A stretch of 64,000 nt of DNA, taken from NCBI GenBank assembly GCA_000824805.1, contig CCNA01000023.1, positions 1 through 64,000 of the forward strand, in the 5' to 3' direction. Of this stretch, positions 43,447 through 52,258 are shown piece after piece. Position 1 is the first letter of the stretch. Each line of letters begins with the position of its first letter. This stretch comes from Mesorhizobium sp. SOD10. GTDB taxonomy: Bacteria; Pseudomonadota; Alphaproteobacteria; Rhizobiales; Rhizobiaceae. Below the pieces are notes generated by a model that ran no database searches, was not told the origin of the DNA, and saw nothing but the letters and a program-made list of their open reading frames with translations. The position numbers were made by a program, and so were the translations under genes.

Positions 43447-44553
43447 ATGACGGCAATCACGTCTTCGGCGGCGTCGCCGCGCGACTACAGCCTGACCGGG
43501 CGAGACGCCAGGCTCGCGCTCGAGAACGGGCTGGCCGCGGCCGAGTGGTACCACACCGAGATCCCGCGCAAGCAGATGAAGGAGCTGATGCAGCGCTCCG
43601 ACCAGCCGGCGATCCGCGACACCGTCATCTGGCTGGCCGCTTTCGTCTTCAGCGCCGCGGGCGGCATATGGTTCTGGGGCAGCTGGTGGTGCGTGCCGTT
43701 CTTCTTCGCCTACGGCACGCTCTACGGTTCCTCGACCGATTCCCGCTGGCATGAGTGCGGCCATGGCACTGCCTTCCGCACGCAATGGATGAACGATGCC
43801 GTCTACCAGCTCGCCTGCTTCATGATCATGCGCAACCCGGTGACCTGGCGCTGGAGCCATACGCGCCACCACACCGACACGATCATCGTCGGCCGCGACC
43901 CGGAAATCGCCGTCATGCGGCCGCCGGACCTGCTGCGCGTGGTGCTCAACTTCTTCGGCATTCTCGACGCATGGCACGCGATGATCGACATGGTGCGTAA
44001 TGCCGCCGGTGTCATCAGCGCGGCGGAAAAAACCTTCATTCCCGAGCAGGAGCAGCCGAAGGCGATCCGCGTGGCCCGCATCTGGCTCGCCATCTATCTC
44101 GCTACCGTCGCCCTGGCCCTCTACCTGCATTCCTGGCTGCCGCTGATGCTGATCGGCCTGCCCCGCCTCTATGGCGCCTGGCATCACGTCATGACCGGCC
44201 TGCTGCAACATGGCGGCCTCGCCGACAATGTCATCGACCATCGGCTCAACAGCCGCACCGTCTACATGAATCCGATCAGCCGGTTCATCTACTGGAACAT
44301 GAACTATCATGTGGAGCACCACATGTTCCCGATGGTGCCCTATCACGCGCTACCCAGGCTGCATGAGATGATCAAGCACGACCTGCCGGCGCCGACGCCT
44401 TCGATCCTTGCCGGCTATCGCGAGATGATCCCGGCCTTCCTGCGCCAGCTGCGCAACGAGGATTATTTCCTCAAGCGCGCGCTGCCGCCGACGGCGAAGC
44501 CCTACCGGGAAGACCTGCACAACGACAATCCGGTGGCGGCAGCGGCCGAGTGA
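43447..44553 (+). CDS. Fatty-acid-desaturase-fold oxygenase (MocD-like)
   Basis: 368 residues of the membrane diiron desaturase/hydroxylase family. All three histidine boxes are present: HECGHGT, HTRHHTDT and HVEHHMFP, with hydrophobic helices between. The ATG at 43447 has GGAGGA six bases upstream; the longer frame overlaps the divergent regulator gene. A Rieske ferredoxin and a ferredoxin reductase follow, the set known as MocDEF, which demethylates rhizopine (3-O-methyl-scyllo-inosamine) in Rhizobium leguminosarum. Next to a cyclitol importer this role fits well, but a different methylated or hydrocarbon substrate cannot be excluded. Confidence 0.85.
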   Translation: MTAITSSAASPRDYSLTGRDARLALENGLAAAEWYHTEIPRKQMKELMQRSDQPAIRDTVIWLAAFVFSAAGGIWFWGSWWCVPFFFAYGTLYGSSTDSRWHECGHGTAFRTQWMNDAVYQLACFMIMRNPVTWRWSHTRHHTDTIIVGRDPEIAVMRPPDLLRVVLNFFGILDAWHAMIDMVRNAAGVISAAEKTFIPEQEQPKAIRVARIWLAIYLATVALALYLHSWLPLMLIGLPRLYGAWHHVMTGLLQHGGLADNVIDHRLNSRTVYMNPISRFIYWNMNYHVEHHMFPMVPYHALPRLHEMIKHDLPAPTPSILAGYREMIPAFLRQLRNEDYFLKRALPPTAKPYREDLHNDNPVAAAAE

Positions 44554-44590
44554 GCGGCCCGACCACGACCATGAATTTCAGGAGGACGAG

Positions 44591-44905
44591 ATGAGCGACT
44601 GGGTCGAGGCCTGCGCGACCGGAGATATCGATGAGGAGGATGTAATGCGGTTCGACCATGCCGGCCGCACCTTCGCCATCTACCGCAGTCCGGACGACGA
44701 GTATTTCGCGACCGACGGCCTGTGCACGCATGAAAAGGTGCATCTGGCCGACGGGCTGGTGATGGACGACATCATCGAATGCCCCAAGCACAATGGCCGC
44801 TTCAACTACAAGACCGGCGACGCGCGCGGCGCGCCGGTCTGCGTCAACCTGAAGACCTATCCGGTCAAGGTCGATGCCGGAAAAGTCCTGATCCGGATCG
44901 GATGA
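44591..44905 (+). CDS. Rieske-type ferredoxin (MocE-like)
   Basis: 104 residues with a Rieske cluster site: CTHEKVHLADG and CPKHNGRFNYKTG supply the Cys-x-His and Cys-x2-His ligands. It would carry electrons from the reductase to the diiron oxygenase. GGAGG lies upstream of the ATG, and its stop overlaps the reductase start (ATGA), so the pair is coupled. Confidence 0.9.
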   Translation: MSDWVEACATGDIDEEDVMRFDHAGRTFAIYRSPDDEYFATDGLCTHEKVHLADGLVMDDIIECPKHNGRFNYKTGDARGAPVCVNLKTYPVKVDAGKVLIRIG

Positions 44906-46137
44906 CGGCCGTGGCGGGGATGGTGATCATCGGAGCGGGCGAGTGCGGCGGACGGGCCGCGCTCGCCCTGCGCGACCTCGGCTTCGAAGGGCCGGTGACG
45001 CTGGTCGGCGACGAGCCGCATCTGCCCTATGAGCGGCCGCCGCTGTCGAAGGAAGCCATGACCGGAGAGGCTCCGGCCATCAAGGCGATTGCCACAGACG
45101 AGCTCTTCGCCGAACGCGCGATCCGGCATTTCCATTCCGTCCGGGCCGTCGCGATCGATCGCGCCGCGCATCTCGTGCAGCTGTCGGACGGCTCTTCCGT
45201 TCCCTATGACAAGCTGCTGCTGGCGACCGGCTCCGTTCCGCGGCAGTTGCCGATGCCGGGCCTTGGAGGTCGCTGCATCTATCTCAGGACCTTCAACGAT
45301 GCGCTCGCCATTCGCGCTCACCTCAATGCCGGAAACCGCGTCGCCATCATCGGCGGCGGCTTCATCGGGCTCGAGCTTGCCGCTTCGGCGCGCAAGCTCG
45401 GCGCCGCCGTCACCGTCATCGAGGCGCAGCCCCGCATCCTAATGCGCGGCGTGCCGGCCGAGATCGCCGAAATCATCCACAAGGCGCATGAGGCCGAAGG
45501 CGTTTCGATCCGCACCGGCCAGGGGATCGCGGCCATTGCCGATGACGGCAAGGAAGCCGGCATCACGCTGGCCGACGGGCAGAAAATCGTCGCCGATCTC
45601 GTGGTGATCGGCATCGGCGCCGTGCCGGTGACGGCGCTTGCTGCCGAGGCGGGGCTCGCGATCGACAACGGCATCGCGGTCGATGAGCATTTGCGCACCG
45701 CCGATCCGGATATCTTCGCCGCAGGCGATTGCTGCTCGTTCCCGCTCGCCGTCTATGGCGGGCGGCGCGTGCGCCTCGAAGCCTGGCGCAACGCGCAGGA
45801 ACAGGGCGTTTTGGCCGCCAGAAATATGCTGGGCGCCGGTGAGGCGCATGCCGCCGTCCCGTGGTTCTGGTCGGATCAGTACGGGTTCACCCTGCAGATC
45901 GCCGGGCTATCCGACGAAGGCAAGAGCATCGTGCGGCGTGATCTCGACGACAGCGCCTTCATCCTGTTCCACCTGGCCGAGGACGGCAGGCTGGTCGCCG
46001 CCAGCGGCATCGGCCCCGGTAACGCGGTGGCGCGCGACATCCGCCTGGCGGAAATGCTGATCGCCAAGCGGGCGAGCCCGGCGCCGGAGGCGCTCGGCTC
46101 GCAGGCGGTCAAGCTGAAATCGCTGCTGGCGGCGTGA
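44902..46137 (+). CDS. FAD-dependent ferredoxin reductase (MocF-like)
   Basis: 411 residues: FAD site VIIGAGECGGRAALALRDLG, YERPPLSKEAMTGE, NAD site VAIIGGGFIGLELAASARKL and the C-terminal FAD contact DPDIFAAGDCCSFPL. This is the pattern of BenD/rubredoxin-type reductases. It completes the electron chain NAD(P)H to reductase to Rieske ferredoxin to oxygenase. The next gene is convergent, six bases away. Confidence 0.92.
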   Translation: MTAVAGMVIIGAGECGGRAALALRDLGFEGPVTLVGDEPHLPYERPPLSKEAMTGEAPAIKAIATDELFAERAIRHFHSVRAVAIDRAAHLVQLSDGSSVPYDKLLLATGSVPRQLPMPGLGGRCIYLRTFNDALAIRAHLNAGNRVAIIGGGFIGLELAASARKLGAAVTVIEAQPRILMRGVPAEIAEIIHKAHEAEGVSIRTGQGIAAIADDGKEAGITLADGQKIVADLVVIGIGAVPVTALAAEAGLAIDNGIAVDEHLRTADPDIFAAGDCCSFPLAVYGGRRVRLEAWRNAQEQGVLAARNMLGAGEAHAAVPWFWSDQYGFTLQIAGLSDEGKSIVRRDLDDSAFILFHLAEDGRLVAASGIGPGNAVARDIRLAEMLIAKRASPAPEALGSQAVKLKSLLAA

Positions 46138-46143
46138 GGTCCG

Positions 46144-47103
46144 CTAAAACAGCGCCTTCAGCTCATCCAGCTTGTCGTTGACCAGCCAGCCGTAATAGTT
46201 CTCTTCGGGCAGCTTTTCCGGCTGGCCGGCGGCGCGGCGGTTTTCGTTCTCGGTCTTCAGCGCGTAGGCGCGCTGCTCGGGATTGCCAACATTGTAGAGC
46301 GTGGCGGTGATGCCCGGATTTTTCGAGATGTCGAAGCCGGCGATGCTTTTATAGGCGTCGATCGACTTCCTGATGGTCGCGGCGACGTAAGGCAGCGTCA
46401 GGTCGGGATCCATGATGGTCTTGTAGACCGTGTTGGGATCGTCGACATCGAGCTTCGGCAGGCCGGAGACCTTATGCACCAGATCGCTCATCTGCAGCGC
46501 GGTCAGCGGGTTCAACTGGCCGAGACCGAAGGTCTGGCCGGCGTAATAAGGCTGGAAGAAGGTGGCGCCGAAGCGGTCATTGGGGAAATCTTCGCCGCCG
46601 ACGGTCTTGCCGCGGAAGGAGTGGTTCCAGACCTGCTCGCGGCATTCCCAGAGATCATAGCTGTCGTCCATGCCGGCGCATTTCTTGAATTCCGGCCGCT
46701 GGATGAAATCCGAGATGTCCTCGCCATGATAGGTGAAGGAGAGCTTGCTCGACAGGTACGAGATCGCCTTGACGTAATAGGTCTGCAGGCGGTCGTAGGC
46801 GTCGACATTGTAGGTGTGCTCGCCGACAATGGCACCGACGATATGCATCGGGTCAATGCCGTAGGCAGCCGCCACCTTCCTGATTTTGCCGCGCAACTCG
46901 GCGTCGTTCTGCAAGAGCGCGTAGACCTTGCGGTATTTGGCCTGGAAGGTGGTGTTGGTGGCCTGGGTGCGCCGGCTGGAGGCGCCGGGGATGTCCGGCT
47001 GCACGCTGTTGCGATTGCCTGGAGGTACGATGGTCGCGGCTTCAGCGGTTGCCACCGCCGCCGCCAAGGCCATGCCGAGAAAAAGCAGGATAAGTTTCTT
47101 CAT
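46144..47103 (-). CDS. DUF1402 family secreted protein
   Basis: 319 residues with a signal peptide (KKLILLFLGMALAAAVATAEA) and a conserved body containing YGIDPMHIVGAIVGEHTYNV, AGQTFGLGQLNPLTALQMSD and ATLYNVGNPEQRA. The pattern around GEHTYN and GLGQLNP recalls lytic-transglycosylase-like folds, and the family is limited mainly to Rhizobiales. It is probably periplasmic. No activity is established to my knowledge. Confidence 0.82.
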   Translation of the reverse strand: MKKLILLFLGMALAAAVATAEAATIVPPGNRNSVQPDIPGASSRRTQATNTTFQAKYRKVYALLQNDAELRGKIRKVAAAYGIDPMHIVGAIVGEHTYNVDAYDRLQTYYVKAISYLSSKLSFTYHGEDISDFIQRPEFKKCAGMDDSYDLWECREQVWNHSFRGKTVGGEDFPNDRFGATFFQPYYAGQTFGLGQLNPLTALQMSDLVHKVSGLPKLDVDDPNTVYKTIMDPDLTLPYVAATIRKSIDAYKSIAGFDISKNPGITATLYNVGNPEQRAYALKTENENRRAAGQPEKLPEENYYGWLVNDKLDELKALF

Positions 47104-47182
47104 ACGCCGCCGCTTTCGAATGCGCGGCAAACTAGGTAAAGCGCGCCGCGGAGTCGAGAGAAGGCGTCAACCCGCCACCAAG

Positions 47183-47254
47183 AATGGTGGCCAGATGCTT
47201 CCATTTGGCCACACCCCCCGTGTTTCGGGCCAGCGCAAGGCTAGCCCGAAATCA
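47183..47254. other. Two stem-loops between hslU and the DUF1402 gene
   Basis: Tggtggccagatgcttccat followed by ttggccaca, then TTTCGGGC and GCCCGAAA around cagcgcaaggcta. They may end hslU transcription on the minus strand, though the T-run is weak. Confidence 0.45.
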
Positions 47255-47265
47255 AAGCTCATATG

Positions 47266-48576
47266 TCAGAGGATGAACCGCGACAGGTCGGTGTTGCGCG
47301 ACAGGTCGCCGACATGCTTCTCGACATAGGCGGCATCGATAGCGACCGTCGTGCCGTGGCGGTCGGGTGCGTCATAGGAGATTTCGTCCAGCACGCGCTC
47401 CATCACCGTCTGCAGACGGCGAGCGCCGATATTTTCGACGCTGGCGTTGAGCTCGACGGCGATGCCGGCCAGCGAATCGATGGCGTCGTCAGTGAAGGTC
47501 AGCTCGACGCCTTCGGTCTTCATCAGCGCGATGTACTGCTTGATGAGGCTCGCTTCGGTCTCGGTCAGGATGCGGACGAAATCCGACTTCTCCAGCGCGC
47601 GCAGCTCGACGCGAATCGGCAGGCGGCCCTGCAGCTCGGGCAACAGGTCGGACGGCTTGGAGACATGGAAGGCGCCGGAAGCGATGAACAATATATGGTC
47701 GGTCTTAATCGGCCCATATTTGGTCGCGACCGTGGTGCCTTCGACCAGCGGCAGCAGGTCGCGCTGCACGCCTTCTCGCGAGGGCCCGCCTGAAATGTCG
47801 CTCCTGGCGGCGATCTTATCGATCTCGTCGAGGAAGACGATGCCGTCATTCTCGGCCGATTCCAGTGCGCGGCGCACCACCTCGTCCTGGTCGAGCAGCT
47901 TGTCCGACTCATCGTTGACGAGCAGCGCGTAGGAATCGCGCACCGTCGTCTTGCGGGTCTTGGTCCTGCGGCCGCCCATCGCCTTCGACAGCATGTCATT
48001 GATGTTGAGCACGCCGACATTGGCGCCCGGCATGCCCGGGATCTCGAAGCCCGGCATGCCGCCATTGCCGGTGTCGGCCACCTCGATCTCGATCTCCTTG
48101 TCGTCGAGCTCGCCTTCGCGCAGCTTCTTGCGGAAGGAGTCGCGGGTCGCCGGGCTCGCCGTCTTGCCGACAAGGGCTTCCAGCACGCGCTCCTCGGCGT
48201 TGATCTGGGCGCGCGCGGCGACATCCTCACGCATCTTCTCGCGCGTCAGGCCGATGGCGACCTCGACGAGGTCGCGCACGATCTGCTCGACGTCGCGGCC
48301 GACATAGCCGACCTCGGTGAATTTGGTCGCCTCGACCTTGACGAAGGGCGCGCCGGCAAGCCGCGCCAGGCGGCGCGAGATCTCGGTCTTGCCGACGCCG
48401 GTCGGACCGATCATCAGGATGTTCTTCGGCATCACCTCTTCGCGCATCTGGCCTTCCAGCTGCTGGCGCCGCCAGCGGTTGCGCAAGGCAATCGCCACGG
48501 CGCGCTTGGCGTCCTTCTGGCCGATGATGAAGCGGTCGAGTTCTGAAACGATTTCGCGGGGAGAAAAGGTGCTCAT
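47266..48576 (-). CDS. hslU: ATP-dependent protease ATPase subunit HslU
   Basis: 436 residues: the N-terminal SPREIVSELDRFIIGQKDAK, P-loop MIGPTGVGKTEISRRLARLA, Walker B GIVFLDEIDKIA and the C-terminal end DLSRNTDLSRFIL that inserts into HslV. It unfolds substrates for the HslV peptidase. The ATG at 48576 is the usual start; the longer frame runs into the DUF2585 gene. Confidence 0.97.
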   Translation of the reverse strand: MSTFSPREIVSELDRFIIGQKDAKRAVAIALRNRWRRQQLEGQMREEVMPKNILMIGPTGVGKTEISRRLARLAGAPFVKVEATKFTEVGYVGRDVEQIVRDLVEVAIGLTREKMREDVAARAQINAEERVLEALVGKTASPATRDSFRKKLREGELDDKEIEIEVADTGNGGMPGFEIPGMPGANVGVLNINDMLSKAMGGRRTKTRKTTVRDSYALLVNDESDKLLDQDEVVRRALESAENDGIVFLDEIDKIAARSDISGGPSREGVQRDLLPLVEGTTVATKYGPIKTDHILFIASGAFHVSKPSDLLPELQGRLPIRVELRALEKSDFVRILTETEASLIKQYIALMKTEGVELTFTDDAIDSLAGIAVELNASVENIGARRLQTVMERVLDEISYDAPDRHGTTVAIDAAYVEKHVGDLSRNTDLSRFIL

Positions 48577-48581
48577 ATTAC

Positions 48582-49181
48582 TCAAATTCCACTTTGCCAC
48601 TGCCTGATAAACTCCAACGGATGCAGCAGCATGATCACGTTGAGTGTCAGATTGTCCCTGATGATGTAGCCCGTGCCGAGCTCGAAGATGAGCGCCAGGG
48701 CCACGATCACCCATATAGGAAGCCTTCGCGCCATCACAAATCCCAGCGCCATGAACAGCGTGTCGGACACCGAGTTGATGATTGAGTCGCCGTAATAGTT
48801 GAGCGAAATGGTGCCGGCACGGTAGCGCTCGATGATGAAGGGGCTGTTTTCCAGGATCTCCCAGCCGCCTTCGATGAGGACGGCGAAAGCGAGCCTTAAG
48901 CCCACCGGCGAGCGCGGAAACAGCGCCCAGGCCAGCGCATAGAACAGGAAGCCGTGGATGATGTGCGAGAAAGTGTACCAGTCGGCTATGTGCTGGGAGT
49001 TCTCCGAGCTGTTGACCACGCCGTGCCAGAGCTTGACGTAGCCGCAGGTGCAGATCGGCGGGTGCCCCATGCCGTACAAGGCGCCCGCCTGGAAGATGAT
49101 CAGGGCGAGCACGAGCAGCAGGCCCATGCGCCAGCTGTCTTCGTAGGCGGAAAGCGTCTTGTCCCCTCCGGATGCGGTCAT
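48582..49181 (-). CDS. DUF2585 (UPF0314) membrane protein
   Basis: 199 residues with four or five hydrophobic helices. Conserved parts are MGHPPICTCGYVKLWHGVVN, SSENSQHIADWYTFSHIIHG and EGGWEILENSPFIIERYRAG. The family is found in Rhizobiales next to hslU. Function unknown. Five bases separate its stop from the hslU start, so the two are probably cotranscribed. Confidence 0.88.
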   Translation of the reverse strand: MTASGGDKTLSAYEDSWRMGLLLVLALIIFQAGALYGMGHPPICTCGYVKLWHGVVNSSENSQHIADWYTFSHIIHGFLFYALAWALFPRSPVGLRLAFAVLIEGGWEILENSPFIIERYRAGTISLNYYGDSIINSVSDTLFMALGFVMARRLPIWVIVALALIFELGTGYIIRDNLTLNVIMLLHPLEFIRQWQSGI

Positions 49182-49185
49182 TGCC

Positions 49186-49710
49186 TCAGTCCCTCAGATT
49201 CTCATCGTCCTCGGCCGCATCGACGGCCATCAGCACCACGTCCCCATATTGCGAATGCCTGCGGCCGATCGGCCTGAAGCCGGCCTTCTCATAGGCGCGG
49301 ACGGCGCGGCCATTGTCGGGATGCGGATCGATGATGACGCGCGGCGCGCCTTCCTCGAACAGCTCCTCGACGAACTGGCGCACGATGGCCGAGCCATGGC
49401 CGATCCCGACCAGTTCCGGCAGGCCGATTGTGAGGTCGATGCCCAGCGTGCCGAAGGGCTGGTCGGCATAGGGATGGTCGTCCTCCATATGCGGATCGTA
49501 GCTCTGCAGATAGGCAATCGGCCTGCCGTCCAGCTCAACGATCAGCGGCTCCACCGAGACCGAATCCATATGCTCGCGGATGTCGGCGATCTCCTTGTCC
49601 GGATCGTCCCACCACTCAGCGACATGCGGCTCGCGCAGCCATCGGGCGATCATCGGCAGATCCTTCTCCGTGACCGGCCGAAAATCGTAGCTATGTTCCT
49701 GCTCGACCAT
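49186..49710 (-). CDS. GNAT family acetyltransferase (AAC(6')-like)
   Basis: 174 residues: FRPVTEKDLPMIARWLREPH, VAEWWDDPDKEIADI and LGIDLTIGLPELVGIGHGS, then NGRAVRAYEKAGFRPIGRR, the acetyl-CoA fold pattern seen in aminoglycoside 6'-acetyltransferase-like proteins. It lies in the hslV-hslU operon as in other rhizobia. The start is the ATG at 49710, just inside a dispersed repeat fragment. Its natural substrate is unknown and resistance should not be assumed. Confidence 0.87.
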   Translation of the reverse strand: MVEQEHSYDFRPVTEKDLPMIARWLREPHVAEWWDDPDKEIADIREHMDSVSVEPLIVELDGRPIAYLQSYDPHMEDDHPYADQPFGTLGIDLTIGLPELVGIGHGSAIVRQFVEELFEEGAPRVIIDPHPDNGRAVRAYEKAGFRPIGRRHSQYGDVVLMAVDAAEDDENLRD

Positions 49711-49716
49711 GATTGT

Positions 49717-49751
49717 GTCCAAAAACCGATTCCCACTTTTCGGGATCATGG
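49717..49751. repeat. Truncated dispersed repeat (catgatcccgaaaagtgg type)
   Basis: On the minus strand atcccgaaaagtgggaatcg then gtttttggac matches the left half of the element at 6157-6225. It sits between hslV and the acetyltransferase gene, overlapping the region before its start. Confidence 0.7.
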
Positions 49752-49760
49752 TCGGCCGGC

Positions 49761-50312
49761 TCAAGCGGCATCGAGCGTTTCGACGACGAAATTGTTGTTG
49801 GTGTAGACGCAGATGTCGGACGCGATCTGCATGGCCTTGCGGGCGATCTCCTCGGCATCCTTGTCGGTGTCGATCAGCGCGCGGGCGGCGGCCAGCGCGT
49901 AGTTGCCACCGGAGCCGATGGCCATGACGCCATGCTCGGGCTCCAGCACGTCGCCATTGCCGGTCAGCGCCAGCGACACCGACTTGTCGGCGACCAGCAT
50001 CATGGCCTCCAGGCGGCGCAGATAGCGGTCGGTCCGCCAGTCCTTGGCGAGTTCGACGCAGGCGCGCGTCAGTTGGTCCGGATATTGTTCGAGCTTGGCT
50101 TCGAGCCGCTCGAGCAAGGTGAAGGCGTCGGCGGTAGCGCCGGCGAAGCCGGCAATGACGCTGCCGCCCTTGCCGATGCGGCGCACCTTGCGGGCGTTGC
50201 CCTTCATGATCGTCTGGCCAAGGCTGACCTGGCCGTCGCCGGCGATCACGACCTTGTTGCCCTTGCGCACGCTGATGATGGTCGTGGCGTGCATGGTGAG
50301 TTCATTCGACAT
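49761..50312 (-). CDS. hslV: ATP-dependent protease peptidase subunit HslV
   Basis: 183 residues: TTIISVRKGNKVVIAGDGQV, RRIGKGGSVIAGFAGATADA and the C-terminal ICVYTNNNFVVETL. The catalytic threonine is probably T10, after a nine-residue propeptide longer than the single Met of E. coli HslV. It forms the proteolytic chamber with HslU. It is divergent from hisB, with a 218-base gap between them. Confidence 0.97.
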   Translation of the reverse strand: MSNELTMHATTIISVRKGNKVVIAGDGQVSLGQTIMKGNARKVRRIGKGGSVIAGFAGATADAFTLLERLEAKLEQYPDQLTRACVELAKDWRTDRYLRRLEAMMLVADKSVSLALTGNGDVLEPEHGVMAIGSGGNYALAAARALIDTDKDAEEIARKAMQIASDICVYTNNNFVVETLDAA

Positions 50313-50530
50313 CTTGAGCTCCGATTCGCGCTATCCCTTGAAAAGGCGATTGGCGCGGTACGAGTAGGTTTGATCGGCCATATGTATGCATAGGGCCAGC
50401 GATTGCAAACCACCCCTCGGCCGAGGCCGATAGCGGCCGGAATGGCAACTGGCAATCGCCGGATCATGCTGATAGAAGGCTTTCGTTTTCAAGCCCCGGC
50501 GCCTCCGAACGGGGCAACAAGGACAAAGCG

Positions 50531-51127
50531 ATGACGCGTTCGGCCGAAGTCAGCCGCAAGACCAAGGAAACCGAGATTTCGGTCTCGATCCATGTCGACG
50601 GCAAGGGAAAATCCGACATTTCGACCGGCGTCGGGTTCTTCGACCATATGCTCGACCAGCTGTCCCGGCACTCGCTGATCGACATGACGGTCAAGGCCAA
50701 GGGCGACCTGCATATCGACGACCACCACACCGTCGAGGACACCGGCATCGCGATCGGCCAGGCGCTGAGCAAGGCGCTGGGCGAGCGGCGCGGCATCATG
50801 CGCTATGCCTCGATCGACCTTGCCATGGACGAGACGCTGACCAGGGCGGCGATCGATGTTTCGGGCCGGCCCTTCCTGGTGTGGAACGTGGGCTTCTCGT
50901 CGCCGAAGGTCGGCACGTTCGACACCGAGCTGGTGCGCGAGTTCTTCCAGGCGCTGGCCCAGAACGCCGGCATCACGCTGCATGTGACCAACCATTACGG
51001 CGCCAACAACCATCACATCGCCGAAACCTGCTTCAAGGCGGTGGCGCGCAGCTTGCGCGCGGCACTCGAGCCCGATCCGCGCCAGCCCGATGCGGTGCCG
51101 TCCACCAAGGGATCCCTGAAAGGATAG
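50531..51127 (+). CDS. hisB: Imidazoleglycerol-phosphate dehydratase
   Basis: 198 residues with the metal-binding segments GVGFFDHMLDQLSRHS, DLHIDDHHTVEDTGIAIGQA and HVTNHYGANNHHIAETCFKA. It carries out the sixth step of histidine synthesis. It is the first gene of the rightward histidine operon and is monofunctional, lacking the phosphatase domain of enterobacterial HisB. Confidence 0.97.
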   Translation: MTRSAEVSRKTKETEISVSIHVDGKGKSDISTGVGFFDHMLDQLSRHSLIDMTVKAKGDLHIDDHHTVEDTGIAIGQALSKALGERRGIMRYASIDLAMDETLTRAAIDVSGRPFLVWNVGFSSPKVGTFDTELVREFFQALAQNAGITLHVTNHYGANNHHIAETCFKAVARSLRAALEPDPRQPDAVPSTKGSLKG

Positions 51128-51131
51128 CCCT

Positions 51132-51605
51132 ATGGCGATCTATGTCGTGATGGCGCCGCCGGCCGGCAACAACGCCGAGGACGCAAGTTTCGTGCGCGAC
51201 AGCTTCACCTGGCTGGGTTTCCTGGTCGCGCCGCTCTGGCTCGCTTGGCACCGGCTGTGGGTCGAGGCGGCCTTGACCTTTGCCGTCATGGCGATCCTGT
51301 CGGTCGCTGGCGAAAGACTCGGGCTCGAAGGGGCCGGATCGCTGCTGTCGCTGCTGGTCTCGCTCTATATCGGCTTCGAAGGCCAGAACCTGCGCATCAC
51401 TTCGCTGCGGCGGCACGGCTGGCGCGAATGGAGCGTCGTCGAGGCCGGCAATCTCGTCGATGCCGAGACGCGCCATGCGCTGGAAGCCGGCGAGGAGAGC
51501 GAGGCCCAGCCCGCCTTGCCGCGCATCGTGCCGGATGCATCGCACGCACGTCCGCCACAGACAGGCATGGCGCTCGGCCTGACCCATACGCCTGGAAGGC
51601 CCTGA
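51132..51605 (+). CDS. DUF2628 membrane protein in the histidine operon
   Basis: 157 residues: a start IYVVMAPPAG, a DSFTWLGFLVAPLWLAWHRL segment and two or three hydrophobic helices, then a polar tail. DUF2628 is a family of unknown function that recurs between hisB and hisH in rhizobia. Four bases separate it from hisB and one base from hisH, so it belongs to the operon. Confidence 0.87.
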   Translation: MAIYVVMAPPAGNNAEDASFVRDSFTWLGFLVAPLWLAWHRLWVEAALTFAVMAILSVAGERLGLEGAGSLLSLLVSLYIGFEGQNLRITSLRRHGWREWSVVEAGNLVDAETRHALEAGEESEAQPALPRIVPDASHARPPQTGMALGLTHTPGRP

Positions 51606-51606
51606 C

Positions 51607-52257
51607 ATGCGGGTGGCCATCATCGATTACGGCTCGGGCAATCTGCGCTCGGCCACCAAGGCCTTCGAGCGCGCCGCGCATGAGGCGGCCCTTGCCGCGA
51701 CGATCGAGCTGACGGCCGACGCCGAGCGGGTGCGTTCCGCCGACCGCATCGTTCTGCCGGGCGTCGGCGCCTATGCCGATTGCGCCGCCGGCCTGCGCGC
51801 GGTGGCAGGCATGTGGGAGGCGGTGGAGGAGGCGGCAATCGCCAAGGGGCGGCCTTTCCTCGGCATCTGCGTCGGCATGCAGCTGATGTCGGAATGCGGC
51901 CTCGAAAAGACCGTCACCAAGGGCCTCGGCTGGATCGCCGGCGACGTCAAGGAGATCCAGCCCTCCGATCCGGCGCTGAAAATCCCGCAGATCGGCTGGA
52001 ATACGATCGAGCTCCAACGCAAGCACCCGCTGTTTTCCGGCATCGAGACCGGGCCGAAAGGGCTGCATGCCTATTTCGTTCACTCCTATCATCTGGACGC
52101 GAAGAACCCGGCCGAGATCGTGGCGACCGCCGACTATGGCGGCGCGGTGACGGCGGCGGTGGCACGCGACAATCTTGCCGGCACGCAATTTCATCCCGAG
52201 AAGAGCCAGGCGCTCGGCCTGGCCTTGATCACCAACTTCCTGAAATGGAGGCCCTGA
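51607..52257 (+). CDS. hisH: Imidazole glycerol phosphate synthase glutaminase subunit
   Basis: 216 residues of the class I glutamine amidotransferase family. The nucleophile is C88 in FLGICVGMQLM, and HSYHLDAKN and THFHPEKSQ-type AGTQFHPEKSQALG hold the rest of the catalytic site. It supplies ammonia to HisF. Another gene (DUF1330) follows immediately. Confidence 0.97.
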   Translation: MRVAIIDYGSGNLRSATKAFERAAHEAALAATIELTADAERVRSADRIVLPGVGAYADCAAGLRAVAGMWEAVEEAAIAKGRPFLGICVGMQLMSECGLEKTVTKGLGWIAGDVKEIQPSDPALKIPQIGWNTIELQRKHPLFSGIETGPKGLHAYFVHSYHLDAKNPAEIVATADYGGAVTAAVARDNLAGTQFHPEKSQALGLALITNFLKWRP

Positions 52258-52258
52258 C

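Noticed and set aside
49186..49710. Aminoglycoside resistance gene
   Set aside because: The protein has the GNAT pattern of AAC(6')-like proteins, but its conserved place in the hslVU operon argues for a housekeeping role.
50313..50530. Heat-shock (RpoH) promoter before hslV
   Set aside because: TTTGCAA and CCCTAT are present but the spacing is far too short for the known alphaproteobacterial RpoH pattern.
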